The notes beneath the pieces were generated by a model. It worked only from the letters and a program-made list of their open reading frames with translations, did no database searches and was not told the origin of the DNA. This document shows, piece after piece, positions 33,728-41,836 of a DNA stretch of 64,000 nucleotides; position 1 is the first letter of the stretch; each line of letters begins with the position of its first letter. Where the stretch lies: NCBI RefSeq assembly GCF_009862785.1, contig NZ_WWHU01000002.1:1-64000 (forward strand). Reading direction: 5' to 3'. A program made the translations under genes and the position numbers. The DNA is from Gordonia sp. SID5947 (GTDB taxonomy: Bacteria; Actinomycetota; Actinomycetes; Mycobacteriales; Mycobacteriaceae).

Positions 33728-36700
33728 TGAGCCTGCACAAGCTCACTGCTGGCGACGGCTATGAGTACCTGACCAAACAGGTTGCCGCCCACGACAACAC
33801 AGAACTGGGCAAGGACTCGTTGGAGTCCTACTACTCGGCCAAGGGTGAAGCACCAGGCCGCTGGCTCGGTTCTGGGCTCGTCGCGTTCGACGACATCAAC
33901 GCCGGCGACGTGGTTACCAGCGAGCAGATGAAAGCCCTGTGGGGCGAAGGCCGCCACCCCAACGCCACCGCCATCGAAGCCGCCATGTCCGCCGACGGAC
34001 ACGGCGCGGGAGTGGCGTTGGCCGCGACCCGGTTGGGCACACCGTTCAAGGTGTACGACGGCGCCAACGACTTTGTCACCGCCGTCGCCGAAGCCTTCAG
34101 CGAACACAACACCAGCCGCGGTGAGAAGGCCCGCGCCGAGATTCCCGCCGACGTGCGCGCACAGATCCGCACCCGCGTCGCCACCGACATGTTCACCACC
34201 GAGTTCGGCCGCTCCCCCGCCGATAGCCGTGAACTGTCCGGGTGGATCGCCCGCAAAACCCGGCAGAAGACCACCGCTGTCGCCGGATACGACCTCACCT
34301 TCTCCCCCGTGAAATCGGTGTCGACCCTATGGGCAGTCGCGCCGCGCGAGGTCGCACAACGCATCGAAGCCGCCCACCAGCGCGCCGTCGAAAAGACGCT
34401 CGCCTCGATCGAACGCGACGTCGCCTACACCCGCATCGGCACCAACGGTGTCGCCCGCGTAGAGGCCGACGGACTCATCGCGGCTGCCTTCACCCACCGC
34501 GACTCCCGCTGCGGCGACCCCGATCTGCACACCCACGTGCCCATCTCGAACAAGGTCCGCTACACCGGTGTCGACGGCATCCAACGATGGGGAGCTCTCG
34601 ACGGAAAACCGTTGCACCGCCTGGCCGTGCAAGCCAGCGAAGAGTACAACTCCCGACTCGAAGCCGAGATCATCGCGGAGTTCCCCGGCATACATTTCGC
34701 TGACCGTGACCCCGAACTTCGGGGCAAACGACCCGTCCGCGAGATCGTCGGCGTCTCCCCGGAACTGTCGGCCCGGTGGTCAGCACGCACCCGCTCGATC
34801 CAGGACAAGACCGACGAACTCATCGCCCGTTTCCAAGCCGAGCACGGACGTGAACCCACTGCCGTCGAACACATCGCGCTACGCCAGCAGGCCAACCTGG
34901 CCACCCGCGAAGCCAAACACGAGCCCCGTTCCCTGGCCGAACAACGCACCCAGTGGCGCGCCGAAGCGATCGACACCCTCGGCTCCGACGCCGCGCTCGC
35001 CGACCTCGTCTCCACCAGTCTCGGGGTCAGCGTGCACCCCGAGCTGGCAGCTGAGATGCGCCGACTGGAAGGCATGTTCACGCTGGGGCGGGCACACCCG
35101 CATCATCCGCCGGCCCCGACCGGTGACCGTCTGTGGGAGTTGGCCGCGGCGAACTTGGCCGACCACGGCCCGCGCCGACCCGAGGACCTGACCGACGCGC
35201 AGGTGCGCGACTACGCCCACACCGCCGTGACCCGCGTGGCCACCACCCGCTCAGTGTGGCAACCCCACCACGTGCGCGCCGAAGCGCTACGCCAGGCCCG
35301 CATTCTCGGCGTGGCACCCGAGCACATCACCGCCGTGGCCGACCGGATCGCGGCGACCGCGCTGAGCGAACACTGCGTGCACATCACCCGTGCCCGCCGC
35401 GATGGCGACCGCGGCGAACCGGCGATGCTGCGCGGCAGCGACGGTGAATCGGTGTTCGTCGACCGCAGTCTGGACCACTTCACCAGCCCCGAAGTGCTCG
35501 CCGCCGAGCGCCGTATCGTCGCGGCCGCGCAGCTCTCGGATGGGCATCGCAGCGACCCGATGCATGTTGACCTCGCCCTCCTGGAACACGAAGCGAACAA
35601 GTACCCACTCAACGCTGGTCAGCAAGCCCTGGTACGCGAGTTCGCCACCACCGGTGCCCGATTCCACCTGGCACTCGCTCCCGCCGGAACCGGCAAAACC
35701 TCGGCGATGGCCGCGTTCACGACCGCGTGGACCAACGGTGGCGGCACCCTGATCGGCCTCGCCCCGACCGCGAATGCCGCGCAGGTCCTGGCCAAAGACA
35801 TCGGTAGCCACGCCGACACCCTGGACAAGTACGCCTGGACGCTGCACGCGCTGCGCGCGGCCGGAGACGACCCCGACGCACGCGCCGCCGTCCTCGAGAA
35901 AGCGCCCGACTGGTTCGAGAAAATCGGGCCCGGCACGGTCGTGCTCATCGACGAAATCGGCATGAGTTCCACCGCCTCCCTCGACCCGGTGATCGCCGAT
36001 GCCCTGGCCCGTGGAGCCGACGTCAAAGGTGTGGGCGACGACCAACAGTTGGCCTCCGTTGCCGCCGGCGGCGTGCTACGCGACGTTGCCGACGTCGGCA
36101 ACACCCTCACCCTCACCGAAGTCATGCGGTTCACCGACACCGCCGAAGGTGCCGCCTCCCTGGCCATCCGGGAGGGCCGCGAGGAGGCCATCGGCTACTA
36201 CATCGATCACCAGCGCGTGCACGTCACGGCCGACACCCTCGCCGCCGACATCGCCTACCAGGCATGGCGACGCGACACCCAGGCCGGGCACGCCTCAGTC
36301 ATGCTCGCCCCCACTCTCGACACAGTCCGCGAACTCAACGAACGCGCCCGCAACGACCGCCTCGCCGACTACCCGGCACTGGCCGGCGGCCGCGAAGTCA
36401 CCCTGGCCGACGGGCTGACCGCCAGCCTCGGCGACACCATCCGCACCCGCCGCAACGACCGCCGACTCCGCCTGTCCGGGACCGACTTCGTCCGCAACGG
36501 CTACCGCTGGACCATCACTGACGTCGGCGCCGACAACACCCTGACCGTGCGCCACGAAACCTCCGGCGCCAGCCTGACCCTGCCAGCCGACTACGTACGT
36601 TCGGACTGCGAACTCGGCTACGCCTCCACCATCCACGGCGCCCAGGGCATGACCGTCGGATCACGCGGAAAACAGTTGGGCACCTGCCACATTGTTGGCT

Positions 36701-39700
36701 CGGACCAACTCGACAAACAACTGCTCTACGTCGCGATGACCCGCGGTACCGACGGCAACCACCTCTACCTCGGAACTTCAGAGTCCGACCCGCACAAAAT
36801 CATCTTCGACCGCGCACAACGGCCACCGACCGCGGTCGATCTCATGCGCAGCATCCTGACCCGCGACGGTGCGCAAACCTCAGCGACCACCGCCGTCCGC
36901 GACGCCGACTCCCCCGCCGCACGCCTTGCCGCCGCCGCCGACAACTACACCTTTGCCGTCGGCGCGATCTCTGAACACCACCTCGGACCCGAGGTCATGG
37001 CCGCCATCGACCACGGTGCCGACCACCACCTACCCGGGCTCACCGACGCCGCCGCCTGGCCGGTGCTGCGCCACCATCTGGCCACGCTTGCCGTCGACCG
37101 ACCCAACCCGGACACCGCGGCCGCCGACTACACACTCGAGCGACTCGCCGCGGCGATCGCGGTCCGCGAACTCGGTACTGCCGCCGATCCCGCCGCCGTC
37201 CTCGACTGGCGCCTTGACCATTCCGGAGAGCACTCCGCCGCGCGGCGCGGGCCGCTGCCGTGGCTGCCGGCGATCCCCGCCGCCCTGGCCGCCCACGACG
37301 ACTACGGCCCGTACCTCGCCCGCCGCGAACAACTCGCCACAGACATGGCCGGCCATGTGCGCGCCAACGCCGAGACATGGACCGCGGCCAGCGCTCCGCG
37401 TTGGGCACGCCCACTGGTCGTCGCCGACGGCGACCACGGTCGTCTACTCGCCGACATCGCCGTGTTCCGCGCCGCCCACACCATCGACGACCGCGACAAG
37501 CGGCCACTGGGCCCCGACCAGTACGCCCTGAGCCGCCGCCGCCATCAAGACCGGCTCGCCGAGCGGTTCGCCGACGCCATCCACACCGACGGCGCCGACA
37601 CCCGCCGATGGGATCAACTGGCACACTCGATCGACACCCATCTCACCGCGGATCCGTTCTGGCCCGATCTGGCCGAACGGCTCTCCGTCGCTGCGCGTGC
37701 CGGTGTCGACGTGCACACCCTGCTCACCGACGCGGCCGCCGACACAACGCTGCCCACCGAACTACCCGCCGCGGCCTTGTGGTGGCGGGTCGCCGGCGAC
37801 CTCGAACCGGCCGTCCTCGACGCTACCGACTCCGCGATCCGAGTGCCCTGGACATCTGAGCTGGCCCACATCGTCGGCGACCAAGCCGCCGAAGCGATCT
37901 ACACCGATCCCGCATGGCCCAGCCTGGTCGCCGCCGTCACCGCCGCCGACCCGCAGCAGTGGACACCGGCCGAGATCCTGGCCACCGCCGACCAACTGCT
38001 CCACGCCGGCGGCGACGGCGAGCACGTGCGCCTCGACGAATATGCCCGCGCACTGGCCTGGCGCGTCGACCTACTCGCCACCCACAGCGCCCACGCCGAG
38101 GACATCCCGCTTCCCGACGAGCCGCTGAGCACCGCCGAGGAGGAGACCGCCCCCGCCGACCCCACCATCGAGCACACGTCCGAACCAGCCGATCTCCACG
38201 ACCAGGGCCACGGCGACCTGCCCGAAACCGCCACCGACGCCGACGACGACTATCTCGCCGCGCTCACCGCCGACCCTGCACCCTCCGGAGACGAGGAGGA
38301 GTACGGCCCGCAGGTCGACGACCTCGGGGATCTCGATTTCGATGACCTCACCGCCGATCGTCCTGCCATCGTCGTCGAGCTGCCTGAGGACACCGACCTC
38401 GACGAGCTGCGCCGTGCCGCCGCCGCCGCCCACGCCGACACCAACCGACTGCACGCGCTCATCCTCGACCCCACCCAGCAGGGCCCGGCCGTGGCTGCCG
38501 CCCGCGGCCGACTCGACGAGCTCCAACACCGCGCCGACGCGCACCGTCCGGCCCTGGCCGAAATGACCCGCGCACACCACGACTGGGTCGAAGCCGACCT
38601 GGCCGCCGAAGCCGCGGCCGCGGTCCGAGACCGCCTCACCCCCACTACAGGTGACGACGACCCACGGCTTGCGGCCGAACGCGAACTTGCCGCCGTGCAC
38701 GCCGAAGACGCCCGTGCCCGCGCCGACGAAGCGCTGGTCCGAGTCAGTGCCGCCAACTCCACCCTGACCAAACTCGCACCGAACGGTGTTGTCACTGCCG
38801 GCGACGTGCACCGGGCACGCATGGCCGCCGAGCGGGTCGACCTCGACGCCCTGACCCGGCTACGTGGCGCCGCACACCGCCTCGACGACCGAGTGTTCCG
38901 GGCTGAACGGTCCGCAGCCCGCCGACGCGCCGCCAGCCTCACCCTGCCGCCACCGATGCCAACCGCGCCGGCGCGCACCACACGCACCGATGTGCGCCGA
39001 CACTCGCCAGTCGAGCTCGCTGCGTCGGTGGGGACCGTCGCGCTGGCCGACGCGCCGCTCGACGAGCTGGCCATCGCCTATCACACGGCGACCGCCGACC
39101 TCGCTGAACATCGCATCCGCGCTGCCGCGCAAGTATTCGGACCCACCGCGGCTGACGCGCTAGCACGCGACCCACGGCGCGTGGCGCTGGCCGACGCACT
39201 GGCCGCAGCGCACCGCCACGGCATCGCCCCCGACGACGCGTTGCGCTCGGCCGCCCGATCAGTCGACCTCACCCCCGACGCCGCGGGCCTGGCCACACAC
39301 GTGCACCAGCTCGCCACCACCACCGCCGACACCCACTACCGGCACTGGAAGACCGACCACAGCGAGCAGCTCGAACGCGCATTCCCCGCCGCCGACACCA
39401 CCAGCAGCGACTGGGACACATTCTGCCGCAGACTCTTCCACCAACACCAGACCACCGGCGCCGACATCCGCACCCTGTACGGACAAATCACGCAGCACGC
39501 CCCCGCTCTCGCCGACGCCGTCACCCTCGACACGGCAGCAGCCCACGCCTTCACGACCCCTGTTACCACACCCGATTGGGCGCCCGCACCGGTCGCGATC
39601 CCCGGCGACAACGCCGCCGCACTCGACGTCGCACAACAAGCACACCGCGACTACACCTCAGCACTGTCAGCGCGCACCGCCGGCCCCACCATCGACACCG

Positions 39701-40053
39701 CAAACGCCGCCAGCCGGTGGGAACCGATTCTCGGAACACGACCCACCGACCCCCGCCTCGCCGACACCTGGGATAGCGCGCACACCCATCTCGACGCCTA
39801 TCACGCCCAGTACGGCAGCGCATCAACCACATTCGACCCAGTACCCGAATCTGCGCCACACCACCAACGCACCGCGCACGCCTCGGTCACCAACCACATC
39901 GACGACCTCACCTCACAACAGCGCGAACAGCACCTCCAACGCCTCGCCGACCTCGACCAGCAGCGCAACAGCGCCCGGCTCGGCACCGACAACGACGCCG
40001 CGGCCCATCGCAGCGCACCACAGGAGATCGAACACACCCGACGCCGCCTGTAG
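33724..40053 (+). CDS. MOBF relaxase-helicase (TraA/TrwC-like), 2109 residues
   Basis: The N-terminal TrwC relaxase domain has the metal-binding triad THRDSRCGDPDLHTHV (His258, His269, His271) and Tyr-rich early segments (YEYLTKQVAAHD; LESYYSAKGEAPGRWLG) where the catalytic tyrosines should be. A superfamily 1 helicase follows, with Walker A APAGTGKTSAM (652-662), VVLIDEIGM and GVGDDQQLASVAAGG, later ASTIHGAQGMTVGS and LLYVAMTRGTDGNHLYL. About 1000 further residues are Ala/Asp-rich helical sequence. It would nick oriT, stay bound to the 5' end and unwind the strand. The last 50 residues (IDDLT; HLQRLADLDQQR 2070-2081; HTRRRL end) resemble the Fic protein's tail. The gene is intact over 6.3 kb. 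Confidence 0.92.
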   Translation: MMSLHKLTAGDGYEYLTKQVAAHDNTELGKDSLESYYSAKGEAPGRWLGSGLVAFDDINAGDVVTSEQMKALWGEGRHPNATAIEAAMSADGHGAGVALAATRLGTPFKVYDGANDFVTAVAEAFSEHNTSRGEKARAEIPADVRAQIRTRVATDMFTTEFGRSPADSRELSGWIARKTRQKTTAVAGYDLTFSPVKSVSTLWAVAPREVAQRIEAAHQRAVEKTLASIERDVAYTRIGTNGVARVEADGLIAAAFTHRDSRCGDPDLHTHVPISNKVRYTGVDGIQRWGALDGKPLHRLAVQASEEYNSRLEAEIIAEFPGIHFADRDPELRGKRPVREIVGVSPELSARWSARTRSIQDKTDELIARFQAEHGREPTAVEHIALRQQANLATREAKHEPRSLAEQRTQWRAEAIDTLGSDAALADLVSTSLGVSVHPELAAEMRRLEGMFTLGRAHPHHPPAPTGDRLWELAAANLADHGPRRPEDLTDAQVRDYAHTAVTRVATTRSVWQPHHVRAEALRQARILGVAPEHITAVADRIAATALSEHCVHITRARRDGDRGEPAMLRGSDGESVFVDRSLDHFTSPEVLAAERRIVAAAQLSDGHRSDPMHVDLALLEHEANKYPLNAGQQALVREFATTGARFHLALAPAGTGKTSAMAAFTTAWTNGGGTLIGLAPTANAAQVLAKDIGSHADTLDKYAWTLHALRAAGDDPDARAAVLEKAPDWFEKIGPGTVVLIDEIGMSSTASLDPVIADALARGADVKGVGDDQQLASVAAGGVLRDVADVGNTLTLTEVMRFTDTAEGAASLAIREGREEAIGYYIDHQRVHVTADTLAADIAYQAWRRDTQAGHASVMLAPTLDTVRELNERARNDRLADYPALAGGREVTLADGLTASLGDTIRTRRNDRRLRLSGTDFVRNGYRWTITDVGADNTLTVRHETSGASLTLPADYVRSDCELGYASTIHGAQGMTVGSRGKQLGTCHIVGSDQLDKQLLYVAMTRGTDGNHLYLGTSESDPHKIIFDRAQRPPTAVDLMRSILTRDGAQTSATTAVRDADSPAARLAAAADNYTFAVGAISEHHLGPEVMAAIDHGADHHLPGLTDAAAWPVLRHHLATLAVDRPNPDTAAADYTLERLAAAIAVRELGTAADPAAVLDWRLDHSGEHSAARRGPLPWLPAIPAALAAHDDYGPYLARREQLATDMAGHVRANAETWTAASAPRWARPLVVADGDHGRLLADIAVFRAAHTIDDRDKRPLGPDQYALSRRRHQDRLAERFADAIHTDGADTRRWDQLAHSIDTHLTADPFWPDLAERLSVAARAGVDVHTLLTDAAADTTLPTELPAAALWWRVAGDLEPAVLDATDSAIRVPWTSELAHIVGDQAAEAIYTDPAWPSLVAAVTAADPQQWTPAEILATADQLLHAGGDGEHVRLDEYARALAWRVDLLATHSAHAEDIPLPDEPLSTAEEETAPADPTIEHTSEPADLHDQGHGDLPETATDADDDYLAALTADPAPSGDEEEYGPQVDDLGDLDFDDLTADRPAIVVELPEDTDLDELRRAAAAAHADTNRLHALILDPTQQGPAVAAARGRLDELQHRADAHRPALAEMTRAHHDWVEADLAAEAAAAVRDRLTPTTGDDDPRLAAERELAAVHAEDARARADEALVRVSAANSTLTKLAPNGVVTAGDVHRARMAAERVDLDALTRLRGAAHRLDDRVFRAERSAARRRAASLTLPPPMPTAPARTTRTDVRRHSPVELAASVGTVALADAPLDELAIAYHTATADLAEHRIRAAAQVFGPTAADALARDPRRVALADALAAAHRHGIAPDDALRSAARSVDLTPDAAGLATHVHQLATTTADTHYRHWKTDHSEQLERAFPAADTTSSDWDTFCRRLFHQHQTTGADIRTLYGQITQHAPALADAVTLDTAAAHAFTTPVTTPDWAPAPVAIPGDNAAALDVAQQAHRDYTSALSARTAGPTIDTANAASRWEPILGTRPTDPRLADTWDSAHTHLDAYHAQYGSASTTFDPVPESAPHHQRTAHASVTNHIDDLTSQQREQHLQRLADLDQQRNSARLGTDNDAAAHRSAPQEIEHTRRRL

Positions 40054-40240
40054 TAGGCCGATCCTCAGAACGGGACCGACAGTCTTGTGTGGCGCATCCG
40101 AAAGAGACAGCGCGACATCAGATCTTCCTGCTTTGTTCTCGAACAGGACTGATCCGGCGAGGGCACCTCCCAAAGACGTTCAATCGTTCGACGTCGGTAC
40201 AGGTCCAACGCTGAGGCCCGTTCGCCGCGCCGTCAGGGGT

Positions 40241-40612
40241 TTAGGTTCTCCGTGCGGTTAAGTTAACCGTGAGCGTGTTGAGCCAGAAGGTGCCCACGTC
40301 CTTACGTTTCGGCTGCACAACATCCCATGTGCTTGTACCGATCCGGTAGCAGGACTCGAAATTCTCGTAAGGGTTGACGTACATCCGAATCCGACCGTCC
40401 TCATCGCCCCACCACGTTCCGTCGGTGGCCTCGGCGTAGTAGTAGACGTATCGATTCATCGTCCAAATCACGGTTCTCGAGTTACCGGGATCGAACTTCC
40501 ACCATCCCTCTGTTGACCAATTTCCGTACTCACCACCGCAGCTGTCCGGGTCGTACTCCATGACCGCGACCCGCACCCTCTTGCTGTAGTTGTTCTTGAA
40601 GGCCAACCACAT
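40241..40612 (-). CDS. DUF1036-like protein
   Basis: From the ATG at 40612 the 123-residue product begins MWLAFKNNYSKRVRVAVMEY and continues DSCGGEYGNWSTEGWWKFDP, GNSRTVIWTMNRYVYYYAEA. This is the aromatic-rich beta pattern of DUF1036 proteins (W-x-x-x-G-W-W-x-x-x-P-G). AAGGGGTAAGGCG precedes the start. The upstream partner gene ends five bases before it, so they form a two-gene unit that converges with the relaxase. DUF1036 proteins have no firmly established function; some are envelope-associated. Confidence 0.7.
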   Translation of the reverse strand: MWLAFKNNYSKRVRVAVMEYDPDSCGGEYGNWSTEGWWKFDPGNSRTVIWTMNRYVYYYAEATDGTWWGDEDGRIRMYVNPYENFESCYRIGTSTWDVVQPKRKDVGTFWLNTLTVNLTARRT

Positions 40613-40616
40613 CGCC

Positions 40617-40796
40617 TTACCCCTTCTGTTCGTCGTCAAGCGAGTGTTCGGTGACACGCATATCTGCCCCGGCGCCATCGCGCAGTGAAGGCTTCGTCGA
40701 CTTGGCGGCCTGGTCATCTTCGGAAGTGTGGGTGCCGTGCTCGCCTGCGTACACGAACTCTGTCAGGTCTTCTTGGTCCGCGCGCTTAGCCATCAT
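40617..40796 (-). CDS. Small acidic protein upstream of the DUF1036 gene
   Basis: From ATGATG at 40796/40793 the minus strand encodes about 59 residues: MMAKRADQEDLTEFVYAGEH, then GTHTSEDDQAAKSTKPSLRD, ending EHSLDDEQKG. It is highly charged and probably unstructured. GGGG lies seven bases upstream of the start. It ends five bases before the DUF1036 start, so the two are co-transcribed. Its size and acidity suit an antitoxin-like or chaperone-like partner, but no motif supports that. Confidence 0.55.
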   Translation of the reverse strand: MMAKRADQEDLTEFVYAGEHGTHTSEDDQAAKSTKPSLRDGAGADMRVTEHSLDDEQKG

Positions 40797-40923
40797 GTCT
40801 ACCCCGGCTTTCTTCTGATCTGGACTCCTTGTGGCCTACAGTGGCCGCCGCGATTCAAGCACTAGACCCATTGCCTTGGCGGACCGTCGCCACTATTAAT
40901 TCGACCAGACGAGGAGTCGACAG

Positions 40924-41019
40924 TTGGGCACTTCCGTGATCCGCGCACTGGGCAGTCATTCAATCAGCGGAACCAGTGGTTTGGTACTCACGGTCGCTGC
41001 GGCTCAGGTGCCCATGTAA
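40924..41019 (+). CDS. Possible 31-residue peptide with TTG start
   Basis: A TTG at 40924 is preceded by GAGGAG with seven bases spacing, a near-ideal ribosome binding site. The frame reads GTSVIRALGSHSISGTSGLV, then LTVAAAQVPM and TAA at 41017-41019. The middle is moderately hydrophobic. A 15-bp inverted repeat follows five bases after the stop and could terminate the transcript. Coding is suggested by the ribosome binding site and placement only. Confidence 0.35.
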   Translation: MGTSVIRALGSHSISGTSGLVLTVAAAQVPM

Positions 41020-41023
41020 GGGT

Positions 41024-41093
41024 GCGGCAGGAGAAGGTTCGATCCGTCTGTTCCGGGCGGGGAACAACAGCAGATCTGACCTTCTCCTGCCGC
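41024..41093. terminator. 15-bp inverted repeat with nested hairpin, possible terminator
   Basis: GCGGCAGGAGAAGGT at 41024-41038 pairs perfectly with ACCTTCTCCTGCCGC at 41079-41093. The 40-base loop contains a further hairpin (TGTTCC/GGAACA). There is no T run, but actinobacterial terminators often lack one. It lies 90 bases beyond the 3' end of the minus-strand transfer operon and just after the possible 31-residue ORF on the plus strand, so it could stop transcripts from both sides. Its nested form resembles the repeat at 28222-28350. Confidence 0.5.
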
Positions 41094-41182
41094 GGTGGGC
41101 GGCGGGCACCTCGGCGTGGTGCGCGGGCCGGGTTACCTACCGCCGGTCTAGGAGGCACGCACGAGTTCGGCGCGCCCGTCGG

Positions 41183-41836
41183 TCAGTTCGGTTGGTCGGG
41201 CGACGAATCGTCGACAGGTTCTATCTGGGCCACAAACACTTTACGTTTGGCGTCCAGCAGCCACAGAGCATCGTTATGGCGGTAGCCGCTGTCGGGGTCA
41301 GTGAGATCGACAGGTTCGGCGTGGCTTTCGCGGACGAGCTCAGCCATCCGGGCTGGTGAGATGGTCGCCGGGGTGGTGGCCGAGCGCGGTTTCCGCGCTT
41401 GGACGTCGCGGTCGACCCAGTCAGCGATGTCGTGGAAGGTGTGTACGTCGCGTGGCTGGGCGGTGCAGTCGCGGGTGGTGCAGCCCTGAACGCCGAAATC
41501 GTTGAGGTGAGCCAGGAATGGACGTAGGTACTGGGTGTGCCAGGCCGCCATGCCCGCCCAATATTCGATATCCCCATCTGCGGTGTTGGCGATGTCGTAG
41601 GCGGCGCGGTGCGCTGTCATCAGTGCGGTCAGTTCCTCGACCATGCGTGAGTGGCGATACCAGCAGCCGGGGATCTCGCTGGGCAGTTCGTAGCGTATCC
41701 GCAGCCAGCCCACCCAGTCGACGAGCTCGGTCCACAACTGTTGCGCGGCCTCGCGATCGAGGGTGTCCCAGCAGAAACGAGACGGCTTGAACGTGGGCTC
41801 ACTGCGGTTGGTGCGGGTGTCGGTCGTCGTTGTCAT
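41183..41836 (-). CDS. DUF4913-like conserved plasmid protein
   Basis: The 217-residue protein contains QLWTELVDWVGWLRIRYELP, then EIPGCWYRHSRMVEELTALM and TAHRAAY. This matches DUF4913 proteins, which are encoded next to coupling-protein genes in actinobacterial plasmids and have the CWxRHxxMVEELxAL core. A Cys pair (GCTTRDC) follows. The start overlaps the stop of the coupling-protein gene by four bases (ATGA), so it is the last gene of the transfer operon. It may be a coupling-protein partner or adaptor; no activity is known. Confidence 0.65.
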   Translation of the reverse strand: MTTTTDTRTNRSEPTFKPSRFCWDTLDREAAQQLWTELVDWVGWLRIRYELPSEIPGCWYRHSRMVEELTALMTAHRAAYDIANTADGDIEYWAGMAAWHTQYLRPFLAHLNDFGVQGCTTRDCTAQPRDVHTFHDIADWVDRDVQARKPRSATTPATISPARMAELVRESHAEPVDLTDPDSGYRHNDALWLLDAKRKVFVAQIEPVDDSSPDQPN

